Shown: positions 23,363 to 32,101 of the stretch, piece by piece
Layout: the number at the start of each line of letters is the position of its first letter
Position numbering within the stretch: position 1 is the first letter of the stretch
Source of the DNA: Ancylomarina sp. DW003
GTDB lineage: Bacteria; Bacteroidota; Bacteroidia; Bacteroidales; Marinifilaceae
Reading direction: 5' to 3'
DNA length: 64,000 bases
Assembly: GCF_029029505.1 (NCBI RefSeq)
Contig: NZ_JAKJSD010000002.1
Coordinates: forward strand, 1-64,000
Program-made: the position numbers and the translations under genes
Notes under the pieces: generated by a model
What the model saw: only the letters and a program-made list of their open reading frames with translations
What the model was told of the DNA's origin: nothing
The model's database searches: none

Positions 23363-25443
23363 AGAGCCAACTCCCCCTCTAATTCTTTTAATTCTCTCTC
23401 CAAATCATTTAGATTTGAAGAAATTTCACCAACTGAGCGAAGTTGCTCTGGTTTGTAGAACTCTTTATTGAAATTGATTTCTACACCTACAATACTTTCA
23501 ATATACTCGAATGGCTTGGTGATGTATTTTGCCATAAAGTCGGCAATTAAATCTTCGTTCTCTTCTAAAATAGGAGAGAATGGAATAATCTCGTAATCTT
23601 TCTGATAATCAGGCGTGAGCTCTACTGTGATTGCAATGTTTTCTTTTTTCGATTTAGTCGCTTTTTTATATACAGCTTTTACTACGATTTTACCACAGCC
23701 TAATTCTTCTTGTTTACCATTACTTTCCTTGATTAGGGTTTCTTTGTCCTGATCGAAAAAATAAAGGGCCTCTTCTGTATATACTTTAAGATTTCCCTCT
23801 TTGTAATCAAGCTCTGAAAGCATTGGTTTTATTTCCTTCTCAAAATACTGCTTAAGTATAGCAAATCTATCTTGATCAAAATCGAAGATTTCAAAATCAG
23901 TTATTTCTATTTCACTTTCATTATCAAGCTGCGTAATTTTAAGCGGGTTTAGCTTTACTGACTTATCTCTTTTTTCTTCACCCTCCTTGTTCTTCTTTAC
24001 AGGCAATTGAGTTTCAAATGTTTTTCCATTCTCATCAATATTAGTCAACGTGATTGACTGCTTATTGTAATAAAAATGCCACTTATCGTAAACGCGAGAG
24101 AAATCGTTGTCTTTAAAATCTGCTAGTGTTTTAACTATTTCCAAACGGTTTTCGTAAACCATTTCTTTACGCTTTTTACCTTTACTTTTCTTCAAGGGTT
24201 TGTAAAGTTGAGAAGCATTAATGAGAATTAGTTTATCTTTTCTTTCAACTGTCTTATTCTTATTGAAAATCCACAAATAGGTATAAATGCCTGTATTGAA
24301 GAATTCATCAGTAGGCATTTGAATAATTGCCTCTACGTAATCATTATCGAAAAAATGTTTACGGATGTTGCTTTCACCACTACCAGCATCGCCACTAAAA
24401 AGTGTAGAACCATTGTGAACGACTACAGATAAACCTTTGTCGTTTAGGTATGAAATAATGTGTTGAGTAAACAGGAATTGACCATCGGAAATGGATGGTA
24501 AATCGAAGAAACGTTCTGTCTGATCGTTCTTAATGTCTTTTTGATATCCTTTCCAGTCTACCCCATATGGTGGATTTGCAACAATAACATCAAAGCCTTT
24601 ATCATCGAATTTTCTTTCGGTTAAGGTGTTACCGTATTCAATGTGAGAATCGATTCGAAAACGACTTTCAATTTTGGCTAGTGCGTATAAACTATCACTC
24701 CATTCCTGACCATAGGAAGCCGTTAAACGATTTTTAAATTTCTCCTTGATTTTATCTTCAACACCAAATAACAAGTTACCCCCACCACATGTTGGGTCAT
24801 AAACAGTTAAAAATTTGTTTGAATCTTCAATCTTTGAAGTGATAATTTCAGATATCAAAGAGATAATATCATCAGGTGTATATTGTTCTCCAGCTGTTTC
24901 GGCAGAAATATCAGCCCACTTTCTCTTTATATGCTCTTCTAGAGTCGTGATTTCGGAGTTATCAAAAGGAACCAAATTCACTTCGCTCCATGCTTTAACA
25001 GTTCCAAAAAAGATATCTCTGCCTTTTTTCTTTAGTAAGCCACTAACTCCAGAAATATCCAAGAATTTTTCTTCTTCGGTGCCTTTCTCAACACCGAGTA
25101 ATGATTTTGTTTCTGGATCGAAGGCGCGTAAATATGCATCGAAATCAACATCGAAGGTTTTATCATTTTTACAAATGTCCTTTAGTGTTTTGTTTTCACG
25201 AATCACATAATCGTTATATCCTAAGCCAACTTCCTGAAATTCTTCAACAAAATCGTCTATATCATCTCTACTAATTTCTTCCTCTAACTCTTGAGCATGA
25301 CGAATCAATCTACTTTCCACCATGATTAAGGCAAAAAAAGGCATCATGAATTTAGGAAAATCACTCTGTTTTATTCCTGCACCTATAAGCAAATCGGCAG
25401 TACGCCAAACGTCTGATTCGTATTGTAATATATTGGTACTCAT
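23359..25443 (-). CDS. hsdM: Type I restriction-modification methylase subunit
   Basis: At 694 residues this is an N6-adenine methyltransferase. It has an N-terminal helical domain, the AdoMet-binding motif DPTCGGGNLLF (about 213-223) and the catalytic NPPYGVDW (about 288-295). QYTPDDIISLI, typical of HsdM just before the AdoMet site, is present. The C-terminal part is longer than in E. coli HsdM and has a charged segment (about 440-640) that probably contacts HsdS. It is the first gene of the operon hsdM-hsdS-(abi remnant)-hsdR. A 125-bp AT-rich gap upstream would hold the promoter. Confidence 0.95.
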   Translation of the reverse strand: MSTNILQYESDVWRTADLLIGAGIKQSDFPKFMMPFFALIMVESRLIRHAQELEEEISRDDIDDFVEEFQEVGLGYNDYVIRENKTLKDICKNDKTFDVDFDAYLRAFDPETKSLLGVEKGTEEEKFLDISGVSGLLKKKGRDIFFGTVKAWSEVNLVPFDNSEITTLEEHIKRKWADISAETAGEQYTPDDIISLISEIITSKIEDSNKFLTVYDPTCGGGNLLFGVEDKIKEKFKNRLTASYGQEWSDSLYALAKIESRFRIDSHIEYGNTLTERKFDDKGFDVIVANPPYGVDWKGYQKDIKNDQTERFFDLPSISDGQFLFTQHIISYLNDKGLSVVVHNGSTLFSGDAGSGESNIRKHFFDNDYVEAIIQMPTDEFFNTGIYTYLWIFNKNKTVERKDKLILINASQLYKPLKKSKGKKRKEMVYENRLEIVKTLADFKDNDFSRVYDKWHFYYNKQSITLTNIDENGKTFETQLPVKKNKEGEEKRDKSVKLNPLKITQLDNESEIEITDFEIFDFDQDRFAILKQYFEKEIKPMLSELDYKEGNLKVYTEEALYFFDQDKETLIKESNGKQEELGCGKIVVKAVYKKATKSKKENIAITVELTPDYQKDYEIIPFSPILEENEDLIADFMAKYITKPFEYIESIVGVEINFNKEFYKPEQLRSVGEISSNLNDLERELKELEGELAL

Positions 25444-25568
25444 ATGTTATTTTTCTGATTATTTGAAACGATATTTATCCAGATACTTTTAAATAACTGT
25501 AAAGATTCTGAACCTTCAAAAATAGAAAGAAATATCATAGCTATGCTTAGATATTTGTAATATTCAAA

Positions 25569-26147
25569 TTAAAATTCTTTGATTAAAACTAGCCCTATTT
25601 GTTCAAATGTATCCTTAAGATTACATTGCTCTGTGATCATGTTTGTTATACGATGGCATTCTTGGGTTAGGTTGACAGGATAAGCATGCTCATAAACAAT
25701 TTCATGAAGTATCTTACAAAAACCCTCTCTCCTATTCCTTCGGCTTTTAGTGAGGATATTTTGGTATAGTGGTGGTAAGGTGTCAACGAGCTGATGATTG
25801 GCTTTCAACATTTCTCTGGCGATGTCATTGGCGTAGACCATAAAGGTATTCAGAACTGGTGAGAAGTGTCGGAAGTGCTTTTCTTGTGAATAGGACTGAA
25901 CTAGCTTTTTAGGTGAATCGGACATGAAATATCGGGGATGCTTGATCACCGTTTCGATAGCTTCGAATAAGTTAATTTTTCTATCGAGTTCGAACTTGAG
26001 ATCTAAAAGATCTTTCAGTTCTAATTGGGATTGATCCAAGATTCGTATGAGGCCCGGAGATAAAAGAGCTTCATTTTCCAGAAAGAAGCTGATCAGGATG
26101 TTTATTTGTTGGGATAGGTTGATGAGATGAGTTTTCAATGTTTGCAT
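25569..26147 (-). CDS. Hypothetical helical protein of the accessory island
   Basis: This 192-residue protein is almost wholly alpha-helical, with leucine-rich heptads at 1-60, no signal peptide, no membrane segment and no cysteine cluster. I recognise no family. It lies in the island between the restriction operon and two helix-turn-helix genes on the same strand, separated by repeat-bearing spacers. A role with its mobile-element neighbours, for example in replication or transfer, is plausible but not supported by any motif. Confidence 0.5.
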   Translation of the reverse strand: MQTLKTHLINLSQQINILISFFLENEALLSPGLIRILDQSQLELKDLLDLKFELDRKINLFEAIETVIKHPRYFMSDSPKKLVQSYSQEKHFRHFSPVLNTFMVYANDIAREMLKANHQLVDTLPPLYQNILTKSRRNRREGFCKILHEIVYEHAYPVNLTQECHRITNMITEQCNLKDTFEQIGLVLIKEF

Positions 26148-26340
26148 GGCAAATGAATTACGAATTAATAATTACGAATGACGGCTAATAATTATGAGTT
26201 AGGAATGATTAATTATGGAGATGTCTGAAAGGTTAAAAGGTCCAAAAGTCGAAAGGTTGCACTTCAGCTCCGGACCAGTTATCGTCAAATCTATCGATTT
26301 GGGGTTTTAAAGGGAAAAGCTGCTGAGCGCAGCGTTCCCT
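26148..26340. repeat. Degenerate AATTACGAATTA-type and AAAAGTCgAAAGG-type intergenic repeat
   Basis: The spacer contains tandem, imperfect copies of TAATTACGAAT/TAATTATGAGT (about 26155-26215), then purine-rich GGTTAAAAGGTCCAAAAGTC-like units (about 26230-26260) and a CACTTCAGCTCCGGACCAG segment. The spacer at 27103-27330 repeats the same order, and part recurs at 27650-27680. No gene is present. Confidence 0.6.
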
Positions 26341-27102
26341 TTAAAACCCTTCTTTTATCGGGTCCACTTTTTTCCTTGCCTGAATATGCTTTTTCAAGCT
26401 GGGTTTTGTGCGCAAACTAATATATGAGCTGATGGCGTTTGAAAGTTGGATTTTGACCTGGTTGTTGTGAATCACCAATTGCCAGGCATCCTCATCGCCA
26501 TAAATACGACAAAACTCTAATTCTTCTATAGGCAAAAACAAGGGTTTGTATCGGTGTTTCATTTTTATAAAGCCTGCATCCCATGCTTTTTGTCGGTAAC
26601 GGACAATGGTGGATTTACCTAAATTCAGAACCTTAGCCAGATAATCTGCCGGAAGATCACGGTAGCGACAATTCGTAGTGGTACGCCCTTTTTTTCGTGC
26701 CGACTGCCTTGCTATCCTATCTTTGTAATGAAGGTAATAGGTTACCACCGCCGCATAGATGAATGGGCGGAAGTTATTGAAATTCTGCTGCTCGTATATG
26801 GCACCAGTAGCAGATTGAAAATTGAGTTTCTTTGCCAGCACTAAATAGCTCACTACTCTAAGGCATTCGCGTTTGGAATTCATCGTCACCCAGTCATTCT
26901 TCAACAACCAAGAGAGGTTCGCTTGAAGTGTTTTCGGTGATTTAATTTCGAGAGCCAAAAGTATCTTTTCTCTTTGTTCCTTATCCCAAGAGACATATCC
27001 CGATCCCTGGCTTTTCAAGTACAAGAAAAGTCGTAGTGGATTTACTTTCCTATTGGAAAGTGCATACACCAAGAGTTCTATGGGGATGTTCATGGGTTTC
27101 AC
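26341..27102 (-). CDS. Helix-turn-helix protein of a mobile element
   Basis: The frame gives 253 residues from a GTG at 27102; an ATG nine bases in (27093) is an alternative start. The middle has a clear helix-turn-helix (about 165-195: LPADYLAKVLNLGKSTIVRYRQKAWDAGFIKMK), preceded by a basic RQSARKKGRTTT segment. The N-terminal part has a second winged-helix-like pattern (SPKTLQANLSWLLKNDWVTM). Two DNA-binding modules in one protein suggest a replication initiator or transcription regulator of an integrative element. No catalytic motif is seen. It is flanked on both sides by the same intergenic repeat family. Confidence 0.55.
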   Translation of the reverse strand: MKPMNIPIELLVYALSNRKVNPLRLFLYLKSQGSGYVSWDKEQREKILLALEIKSPKTLQANLSWLLKNDWVTMNSKRECLRVVSYLVLAKKLNFQSATGAIYEQQNFNNFRPFIYAAVVTYYLHYKDRIARQSARKKGRTTTNCRYRDLPADYLAKVLNLGKSTIVRYRQKAWDAGFIKMKHRYKPLFLPIEELEFCRIYGDEDAWQLVIHNNQVKIQLSNAISSYISLRTKPSLKKHIQARKKVDPIKEGF

Positions 27103-27330
27103 TGAAACAATTATGAATTAGGAATTAATAATTACGAGTTAGAAATTACGAATTACGATGAGTTGTAAGGTTTAAAAGGACTAAAAGTCAAAAGGTCTGA
27201 AAAGTGAAAGTGTCTGTAGACACAATTATGAATCACACTTCGACTACGCTCAGTGACCGGTTGTTATAGTGAGAAATTATGAAGAGTTACACTTTGTCCT
27301 TCGGCTTCACTCAGGAACCAGACACAATGG
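27103..27330. repeat. Second copy of the composite intergenic repeat
   Basis: This has the same order as 26148-26340: AATTATGAATTAGGAATTA-like tandem units (27108-27160), AAAAGGACTAAAAGTCAAAAGG (27175-27200), then CACTTCGACTACGCTCAGTGACCGG at about 27235-27260 and a diverged second copy, CTTCGGCTTCACTCAGGAACC, at about 27300-27320. CTTCGNCT(N)CGCTCAG-type pieces recur as dispersed repeats in many Bacteroidota genomes. Confidence 0.6.
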
Positions 27331-27340
27331 CCAAGTTGAG

Positions 27341-27631
27341 CTAAGTGTGTAGTGCTGGCTGGTAGTTCTTTTCCAATGCTTTTTTGATGTCACTGGTTTT
27401 GTAGAGGGTTTTGCCTCCAAACTGGATAAAAGAGATTGTGGCTTCATCGCGGTACTTTTGAAGGGTGCGTTTGCAGATTTTAAGTAGGGTGCAAACCTCA
27501 TCGGTATCCAAATAAGTATCGCCTAAGGGGTTTCTTTCGTTTAGTGAAATTTGCTTAAGTTGGTTCTCAACGGATTTCACTTTGTCGGCAAGTCCTAAAA
27601 AGACTTTGATTAATTCTTTTTCTTGTTGCAT
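27341..27631 (-). CDS. Excisionase-type helix-turn-helix protein
   Basis: Starting at the ATG at 27631 (a TTG 9 bases upstream is possible), this is about 96 residues. An N-terminal coiled-coil (1-35) is followed by a MerR/excisionase-like helix-turn-helix at about 40-90 (DTDEVCTLLKICKRTLQKYRDEATISFIQFGGKTLYKTSDIKKAL). Such small proteins accompany conjugative or mobilisable transposons in Bacteroidota and control excision or element gene expression. The integrase of this island lies 3 kb to the right on the same strand. Confidence 0.7.
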   Translation of the reverse strand: MQQEKELIKVFLGLADKVKSVENQLKQISLNERNPLGDTYLDTDEVCTLLKICKRTLQKYRDEATISFIQFGGKTLYKTSDIKKALEKNYQPALHT

Positions 27632-27640
27632 AGCGATCAA

Positions 27641-27989
27641 AGATTAATTGTTAAAAAGTCGAAAAGTCCAATAGTCTAAAGAACTCATTCGTCTTTGCCA
27701 AAGCTTCGAATGGCTACAACAAGTTTAAAGAGGGAAAATGAAAAAATCATGCAAGTGTCATACAGAAAATTTCAACCTCTAATCAAAAAAAGATGCTTGA
27801 ATATTGTGATAATAAGGGTTTAATCGTTTTATTTTTTTTCGCACTATGTTAACTTTTCTTTCACATACTTTGATTTGCTTAGAGCAACACAAGGTCATTA
27901 TGCAAGTGTCACCTGATATTCAATCAATTACACGCGAAAATATAAATCATAACATAAAAATTTCGTAAAAAATACAAGCTGCATTAAGT
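27641..27989. other. Intergenic spacer with remnant repeat, no gene
   Basis: This spacer of about 350 bases begins with AAAAGTCGAAAAGTCC-like repeat units (27650-27680) related to the two repeats on the left. The rest is AT-rich. CAAGTGTCA occurs at about 27750 and GCAAGTGTCACC at about 27902 in the same orientation, about 150 bases apart. I see no coding frame. Confidence 0.4.
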
Positions 27990-29000
27990 TTATTTCATTT
28001 TCTCACCATTTGAGAAAAGTATAAATACTTTTTTTAAACGATCAATAAATGGTGTTCTATTAGCTCGTACTGTCAGTTTATGGATTCTACTTTCAGGATC
28101 TGAAACCCGATCAACATTTAAGAATTCTCCAAGTTGTTTAATCAGTTCTTTTCGGGACAGAACTGTTTCATCCAACATTCCTAAACTTTGGGATTGATCT
28201 AAAGACAATGTCAATTCTAAAAAATCAGAAGTCGTAGCCATCCACTTTAATGGATAAACTGGTTTATCAGAATGTAAATGACATGAATATGACAAACTTT
28301 TTAAACAATCAATGCAAGCTTCAAAATAAAGGTTTAAAGGTGAATTATAAAAATCAAGTCCTTTGTCCAGATATTCTGCAACCAATTGTTCTCGTGTCTT
28401 TTGAATATATTCCATTTTTTCATTTATAGATTTTATAGCGTATAATTCACTTTTAATTTTCATAAAAGCCGGATAAAATTCTTGTAAATTATCCTTCCAC
28501 GACTTCTCTGGGATATTTATTGATTTCGTATTCGATGTAAATTTGCTTTTGCAGCTCTTAATTTGTTTTATAGATTTCTTTATAATCCTTTTCTGATATT
28601 TAAAGAACTTCATTAGTTCTGCTAATTCACTTGGGCTATGCTTAATGTAAGGAATAGTTGTGTTTTTTTTAGAAACGATCTTTGGATTGTGATGAAAATT
28701 TTCCAAAGTAAATCCTTCGTCCACCTGATCTTTGAGTAATTCAAATAAGCGAATATGTATTTCCAGATAAATCTCAATTTCTTGCCTTGTTTTGAGTGTA
28801 GAAATATTATCTCTTAATTCTTTACTGTATTTATAATACAAATCTGTTAAGTGGGATCTAAAATTTTGATAACTATCATATCTATTAAAATAGAATTTGT
28901 ATGAATCATCTACTTTTTCAAATGCAATAGTAGCTTCTGATAATTCTTCCTTTAATGCGAGAAAATCAACTTCCTTAATCATACGCAAAGCTATTTTCAT
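27990..29000 (-). CDS. RteC-like accessory protein of an integrative element
   Basis: At 336 residues the protein is helical and basic with no signal peptide. The C-terminal 75 residues (DFLELTLSLDQSQSLGM ... SRKELIKQLGEFLNVDRV ... TPFIDRLKKVFILFSNGE) fit the closing part of RteC-type proteins, which control excision in Bacteroides conjugative transposons. There a LxELxxAL segment is followed by a small helix-turn-helix-like region and a FLDxLxxxL end. The N-terminal 250 residues are too divergent for me to match. Position between the excisionase-type gene and the AbiE pair in an integrase-bearing island agrees with this reading. The assignment is tentative. Confidence 0.4.
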   Translation of the reverse strand: MKIALRMIKEVDFLALKEELSEATIAFEKVDDSYKFYFNRYDSYQNFRSHLTDLYYKYSKELRDNISTLKTRQEIEIYLEIHIRLFELLKDQVDEGFTLENFHHNPKIVSKKNTTIPYIKHSPSELAELMKFFKYQKRIIKKSIKQIKSCKSKFTSNTKSINIPEKSWKDNLQEFYPAFMKIKSELYAIKSINEKMEYIQKTREQLVAEYLDKGLDFYNSPLNLYFEACIDCLKSLSYSCHLHSDKPVYPLKWMATTSDFLELTLSLDQSQSLGMLDETVLSRKELIKQLGEFLNVDRVSDPESRIHKLTVRANRTPFIDRLKKVFILFSNGEKMK

Positions 29001-29085
29001 CTAAAAATATACAAACTTCGTCATATAACAATACAATTATCACGCCAAGACACTATAAGTCTGGTAATTATAAATAGTCACAACA

Positions 29086-29116
29086 ACAAAAAAGACTAAT
29101 TAAATATTAATTAGCC
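29086..29116 (-). terminator. Terminator of the AbiE operon
   Basis: On the minus strand GGCTAATTA (29116-29108) pairs with TAATTAGTC (29102-29094, one end mismatch) and is followed by TTTTTTG. It lies 44 bases after the toxin stop codon. Confidence 0.75.
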
Positions 29117-29159
29117 TTATAATTCAAACAAACAGGTGTTCGACACCTTATTAAAGAAG

Positions 29160-30191
29160 TTATGTCAAACTTTTGAATTCACCTTTAATCTTCCAGTCTA
29201 TTTCATTTATTTTCCGGTTAAAATTCTTTAAATGTTTAATCAGCTCCTTAAATGATGGCGATGTCCCATGAATCATTTGTTCCTGCATAACTTTATAGTC
29301 TTTTTCCCATAAATCTATCACTTCAGGTATTGGTATAATATTTATGGTTTGAGCTTGATGAAGATTGTAGTCTACTCCTCCCAGTTTTGCAAATCGATAT
29401 CTATGATTCACGATAGTTTCGTAAAGATCTTTATCGCCAATTGCTTTCTCTGCAAATTCTGTTTGTGATAATTGATAGACATCATAAAGGTGTCGGCTCA
29501 AACGCTCCACTCTTATTTTTTCGAGTGGTCGCGAAAATTCTTCATGTAACAAGAATACTTTTTCAAGCAATGTCCGCTCCGGATTAACCGTTGGAATATT
29601 AATCGGTTTTTGAGCAAAATCTGCATTAGGATAAGCTTGATCTACTAGTGAGTTGAATACACATTTTGAAAATGGTTCCTTCAAAGAACGACATCCAATT
29701 TCAACTTGAACTCTGGGCTGAATATAGCCCGGAGATGAAATCACATTAGGATAATAAATCTCAATAATCCGAGGATCCTGGTCGGAGTCTTTAGCATCTA
29801 CTAATGCTAACTTGACATTAGTTAATCCTTTATCTACAAACCTAGCTGATAATTCAGGAAAGAACTCCTCAGTAATGTACCTGTTGGATTCTTTTCTGAG
29901 CTTGGTAATTTCTTTTTTTCTTGTCAACTCGCCATCAAAACCAAGAAAGCTACGATCAACAGCCAAATCAATGTCTTCAGAAAATCGTTCAATTAAATCC
30001 CAGGCTTTACTCAAAGAGGTTCCTCCTTTGAAAACCAAATGTTTCCCGATTTCCATTTCAAAAATAATGGCAAGTGTTTGTACTACCCACCAATCTTTTT
30101 CTACAGCGAATGGAGTTAGTTTTGCTTTATCTGCAACTTCTTTAAATATTGCAAGCTTATTTTTCTCAGGTATTTTATAAAATTGATTCAT
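29160..30191 (-). CDS. AbiEii-type nucleotidyltransferase toxin
   Basis: At 343 residues this is a minimal nucleotidyltransferase of the AbiEii/AbiGii family. The motif HLVFKGGTSLSKAWDLIERFSEDIDLAV (about 52-80) contains the GGTSLSK nucleotide-binding loop and the D-I-D metal pair. PERTLLEKVFLLHEE and the RLSRHLYDVYQL block are also typical. Such toxins block growth, in known cases by adding nucleotides to tRNA, until countered by the antitoxin. It follows the antitoxin gene by a single base. It gives phage defence or stabilises the island. Confidence 0.9.
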   Translation of the reverse strand: MNQFYKIPEKNKLAIFKEVADKAKLTPFAVEKDWWVVQTLAIIFEMEIGKHLVFKGGTSLSKAWDLIERFSEDIDLAVDRSFLGFDGELTRKKEITKLRKESNRYITEEFFPELSARFVDKGLTNVKLALVDAKDSDQDPRIIEIYYPNVISSPGYIQPRVQVEIGCRSLKEPFSKCVFNSLVDQAYPNADFAQKPINIPTVNPERTLLEKVFLLHEEFSRPLEKIRVERLSRHLYDVYQLSQTEFAEKAIGDKDLYETIVNHRYRFAKLGGVDYNLHQAQTINIIPIPEVIDLWEKDYKVMQEQMIHGTSPSFKELIKHLKNFNRKINEIDWKIKGEFKSLT

Positions 30192-30192
30192 C

Positions 30193-30789
30193 CTAACTAA
30201 GTGCTTTTTGCATTATTTTTCTTATCCATACTGGTGCCAATAGAATATCGTTTTTTAAAAACTTCTGATTTTCTTTTACCAACAAACTAATAATTTTTTC
30301 CTCCTCATCTGGTGTCACCTTATCCTTGCCAATTTCTTTCAAAGCTTGAATTATCAGGCCTGATATCTTTCCTTTAGCCAACAAATTCTTCGGAGTCGTC
30401 TTTTTGAATTTAATCGTACGGTTTCCAATTTTTATTTCACGAGGGGCACCATCAGTAAGAAAAACGACTTTCATCGGAATTTGAGTGCTTAATCCCAAGG
30501 CGTTGAGAGCATAGGCACCAGTAGGCACGATACGTATCTTATCGCGTTTTGAGATAGCTAAAGCAACTTCCTCAGCTGTAGGAGTCAATTCTCCTATGAA
30601 TTCGTCAATTTCAGGACGAACATAGATACCTTGTGCAACGGTTCTAATTACTCCTCTATCTTTTAGACGCTGCAAAGCCTTGCGCACAGCTTCCGAAGAT
30701 CCTATAGCACTAAAGTCCTCAGGAAAAAGTAAAACACCTTTCCTTCTAGACTTAATCGATTTTTCTATTTCTTTCTCTATGCTCAACAC
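30193..30789 (-). CDS. AbiEi-type antitoxin (DUF6088 family)
   Basis: At 198 residues, starting at a GTG (30789), this protein has an N-terminal winged helix (about 8-60: GVLLFPEDFSAIGSSEAVRKALQRLKDRGVIRTVAQGIYVRP) and a C-terminal domain about 75-190 typical of AbiEi/DUF6088 antitoxins (PTGAYALNALGLSTQIP). In type IV AbiE systems the antitoxin represses its own operon through paired inverted repeats and neutralises the toxin without stable binding. Two matching inverted repeats lie immediately upstream (30810-30840, 30868-30896). It is the first gene of a two-gene operon. Confidence 0.88.
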   Translation of the reverse strand: MLSIEKEIEKSIKSRRKGVLLFPEDFSAIGSSEAVRKALQRLKDRGVIRTVAQGIYVRPEIDEFIGELTPTAEEVALAISKRDKIRIVPTGAYALNALGLSTQIPMKVVFLTDGAPREIKIGNRTIKFKKTTPKNLLAKGKISGLIIQALKEIGKDKVTPDEEEKIISLLVKENQKFLKNDILLAPVWIRKIMQKALS

Positions 30790-30809
30790 TTTTACTTTCT
30801 GTTATTATC

Positions 30810-30840
30810 TTGTCACAAATTTAGTAAATATTTGTGACAA
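30810..30840. promoter_or_regulatory. AbiE operator 1 (inverted repeat over the promoter)
   Basis: TTGTCACAAAT (30810-30820) and ATTTGTGACAA (30830-30840) form a perfect 11-bp inverted repeat with a 9-base centre, 21 bases before the antitoxin GTG. On the minus strand the repeat includes TAAATTTG, which fits the Bacteroidota -7 promoter element TAnnTTTG, so a bound repressor would block transcription. Confidence 0.7.
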
Positions 30841-30867
30841 AAAATACAATAACAGACAATCACATCC

Positions 30868-30896
30868 TGTCGCAAAAAAAGTAAATATTTGCGACA
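30868..30896. promoter_or_regulatory. AbiE operator 2
   Basis: TGTCGCAAA (30868-30876) and TTTGCGACA (30888-30896) repeat the first operator with one symmetric base change (TGTCRCAAA-N11-TTTGYGACA). The spacing between arms is identical, and it sits 57 bases from the first. It abuts the integrase stop codon (30899). Confidence 0.7.
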
Positions 30897-30898
30897 AA

Positions 30899-32101
30899 TT
30901 AAAGTGTGATTAATCTATTGGCTGCATCCAAAACTTCGTTCTCAAAACTATCCAGGTAGATTTGAGTTGTTTTTTCGGTGGTATGCCCAAGACCTTCGGA
31001 TATTACCGCAGTTGGTACACCTGAACGCTTTGCAATGGTGGCCCATGAGTGACGAGCCACATAGGAAGTTAAAGGTAATGATAATTCGAGTTTATTTCCA
31101 ATCTCCTTTAATCTTCTATTCTGATTTCTCATACATGAACGGTAGAGCTCATGGATTTTTTCATGTTTGGGATCCAATAAAGGAAATAGAAAAGCATCAG
31201 GATTCTTTAAATCAGAATATCTATTAATGATTTCCATTGCTGGTTCCAACAAGGCCATACTATATTTTTGACTGGTTTTTTGTCTTGAGTAATTCAGTCT
31301 GCCTTTTCTAACATCCTTAACCCTCAAATAGGCAATGTCAACAAAAGACATTCCCATGGTGTAAAAGCTAAACATGAATAAATCTCTGGCTTTCTTTTGA
31401 CCAGGGAATTCGTCCAAATCAATATCACGTATTGAAATAATCTCATCCTTGGATAAGGCTCTTTTTTGAGTTTTTTCAGTTTTGATCTTAAACTTACCGA
31501 ATGGATACAGTTCCTTTTTGGCAAGCCCTTCTTTTATGGCTCTGTTATAAACTGCTCTTAGGGTCCTAAACTCAAAGGCCACACTATTGACCTTATTCCC
31601 TTTTTTGAGCATATACGTTTCAAACTTCTTCAGAATCGAATAATCAATTTGATCAAAACTGATATCCTTATCATTTCGAAATTTCAGAAAGACAGATTGG
31701 ACACGTTTATAACAAGTGGCATTTCCAAACTTTCCTTGCTCTTCCAATTCATCAATTATTTTTTGTGTGAAAACTTTGAAGGTTGAAGATTCTTTCCCTT
31801 TCAGCATTTGCAATACATCATCAGCAGTAAAAGTTTTTTCATCATTTTCAAGATCAAGTACAATTTCCTCAGCTCTAAAAAGAAGCTTCTTTAGAAAAAA
31901 GTTCTTTTTGGCAACAAGGAGTTTTTCTTCTTTGGGAAAATTCACAAGCTTTCTTTCATGTTCGTCCCAATTCTCACTCATCACAGAAATACCAGTTGAG
32001 TACCACCTTCGAACTCGCTTATGAAGAACCTGCAATAAAATAGGAGATGTCCCGTCTTTTAATACTTTATTCTTAAAATGGTAAAGTTTTACGGTAGCCA
32101 T
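30899..32101 (-). CDS. Tyrosine recombinase (integrase) of the island
   Basis: At 400 residues the protein has an N-terminal arm-binding domain (MATVKLYHFKNKVLKDGTSPILLQ, about 1-90), a SAM-like core-binding domain (about 105-200) and a catalytic domain (about 215-395). The C-terminal box ARHSWAT, GHTTEKTTQIYL with the nucleophile Tyr, and the Lys strand RQKTSQKYS are present. The position of the first catalytic arginine, often FYxRGMS in relatives, reads FYTMGMS; the Bacteroides CTnDOT integrase also lacks this arginine. It lies about 190 bases from the tRNA-Pro fragment that marks the island end, as expected for an integrase beside its attachment site. Confidence 0.93.
   Translation of the reverse strand: MATVKLYHFKNKVLKDGTSPILLQVLHKRVRRWYSTGISVMSENWDEHERKLVNFPKEEKLLVAKKNFFLKKLLFRAEEIVLDLENDEKTFTADDVLQMLKGKESSTFKVFTQKIIDELEEQGKFGNATCYKRVQSVFLKFRNDKDISFDQIDYSILKKFETYMLKKGNKVNSVAFEFRTLRAVYNRAIKEGLAKKELYPFGKFKIKTEKTQKRALSKDEIISIRDIDLDEFPGQKKARDLFMFSFYTMGMSFVDIAYLRVKDVRKGRLNYSRQKTSQKYSMALLEPAMEIINRYSDLKNPDAFLFPLLDPKHEKIHELYRSCMRNQNRRLKEIGNKLELSLPLTSYVARHSWATIAKRSGVPTAVISEGLGHTTEKTTQIYLDSFENEVLDAANRLITL

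Noticed and set aside
26148-27330. CRISPR array suggested by repeated units in the spacers
   Set aside because: Units are imperfect, tandem and without regular unique spacers, and no cas gene is present.
29078-29082. A fifth ECF-type site (minus-strand GTGAC) upstream of the RteC-like gene
   Set aside because: After 15 bases the -10 position reads GACT, not (C/A)GTC, and the gene belongs to a separate mobile island.
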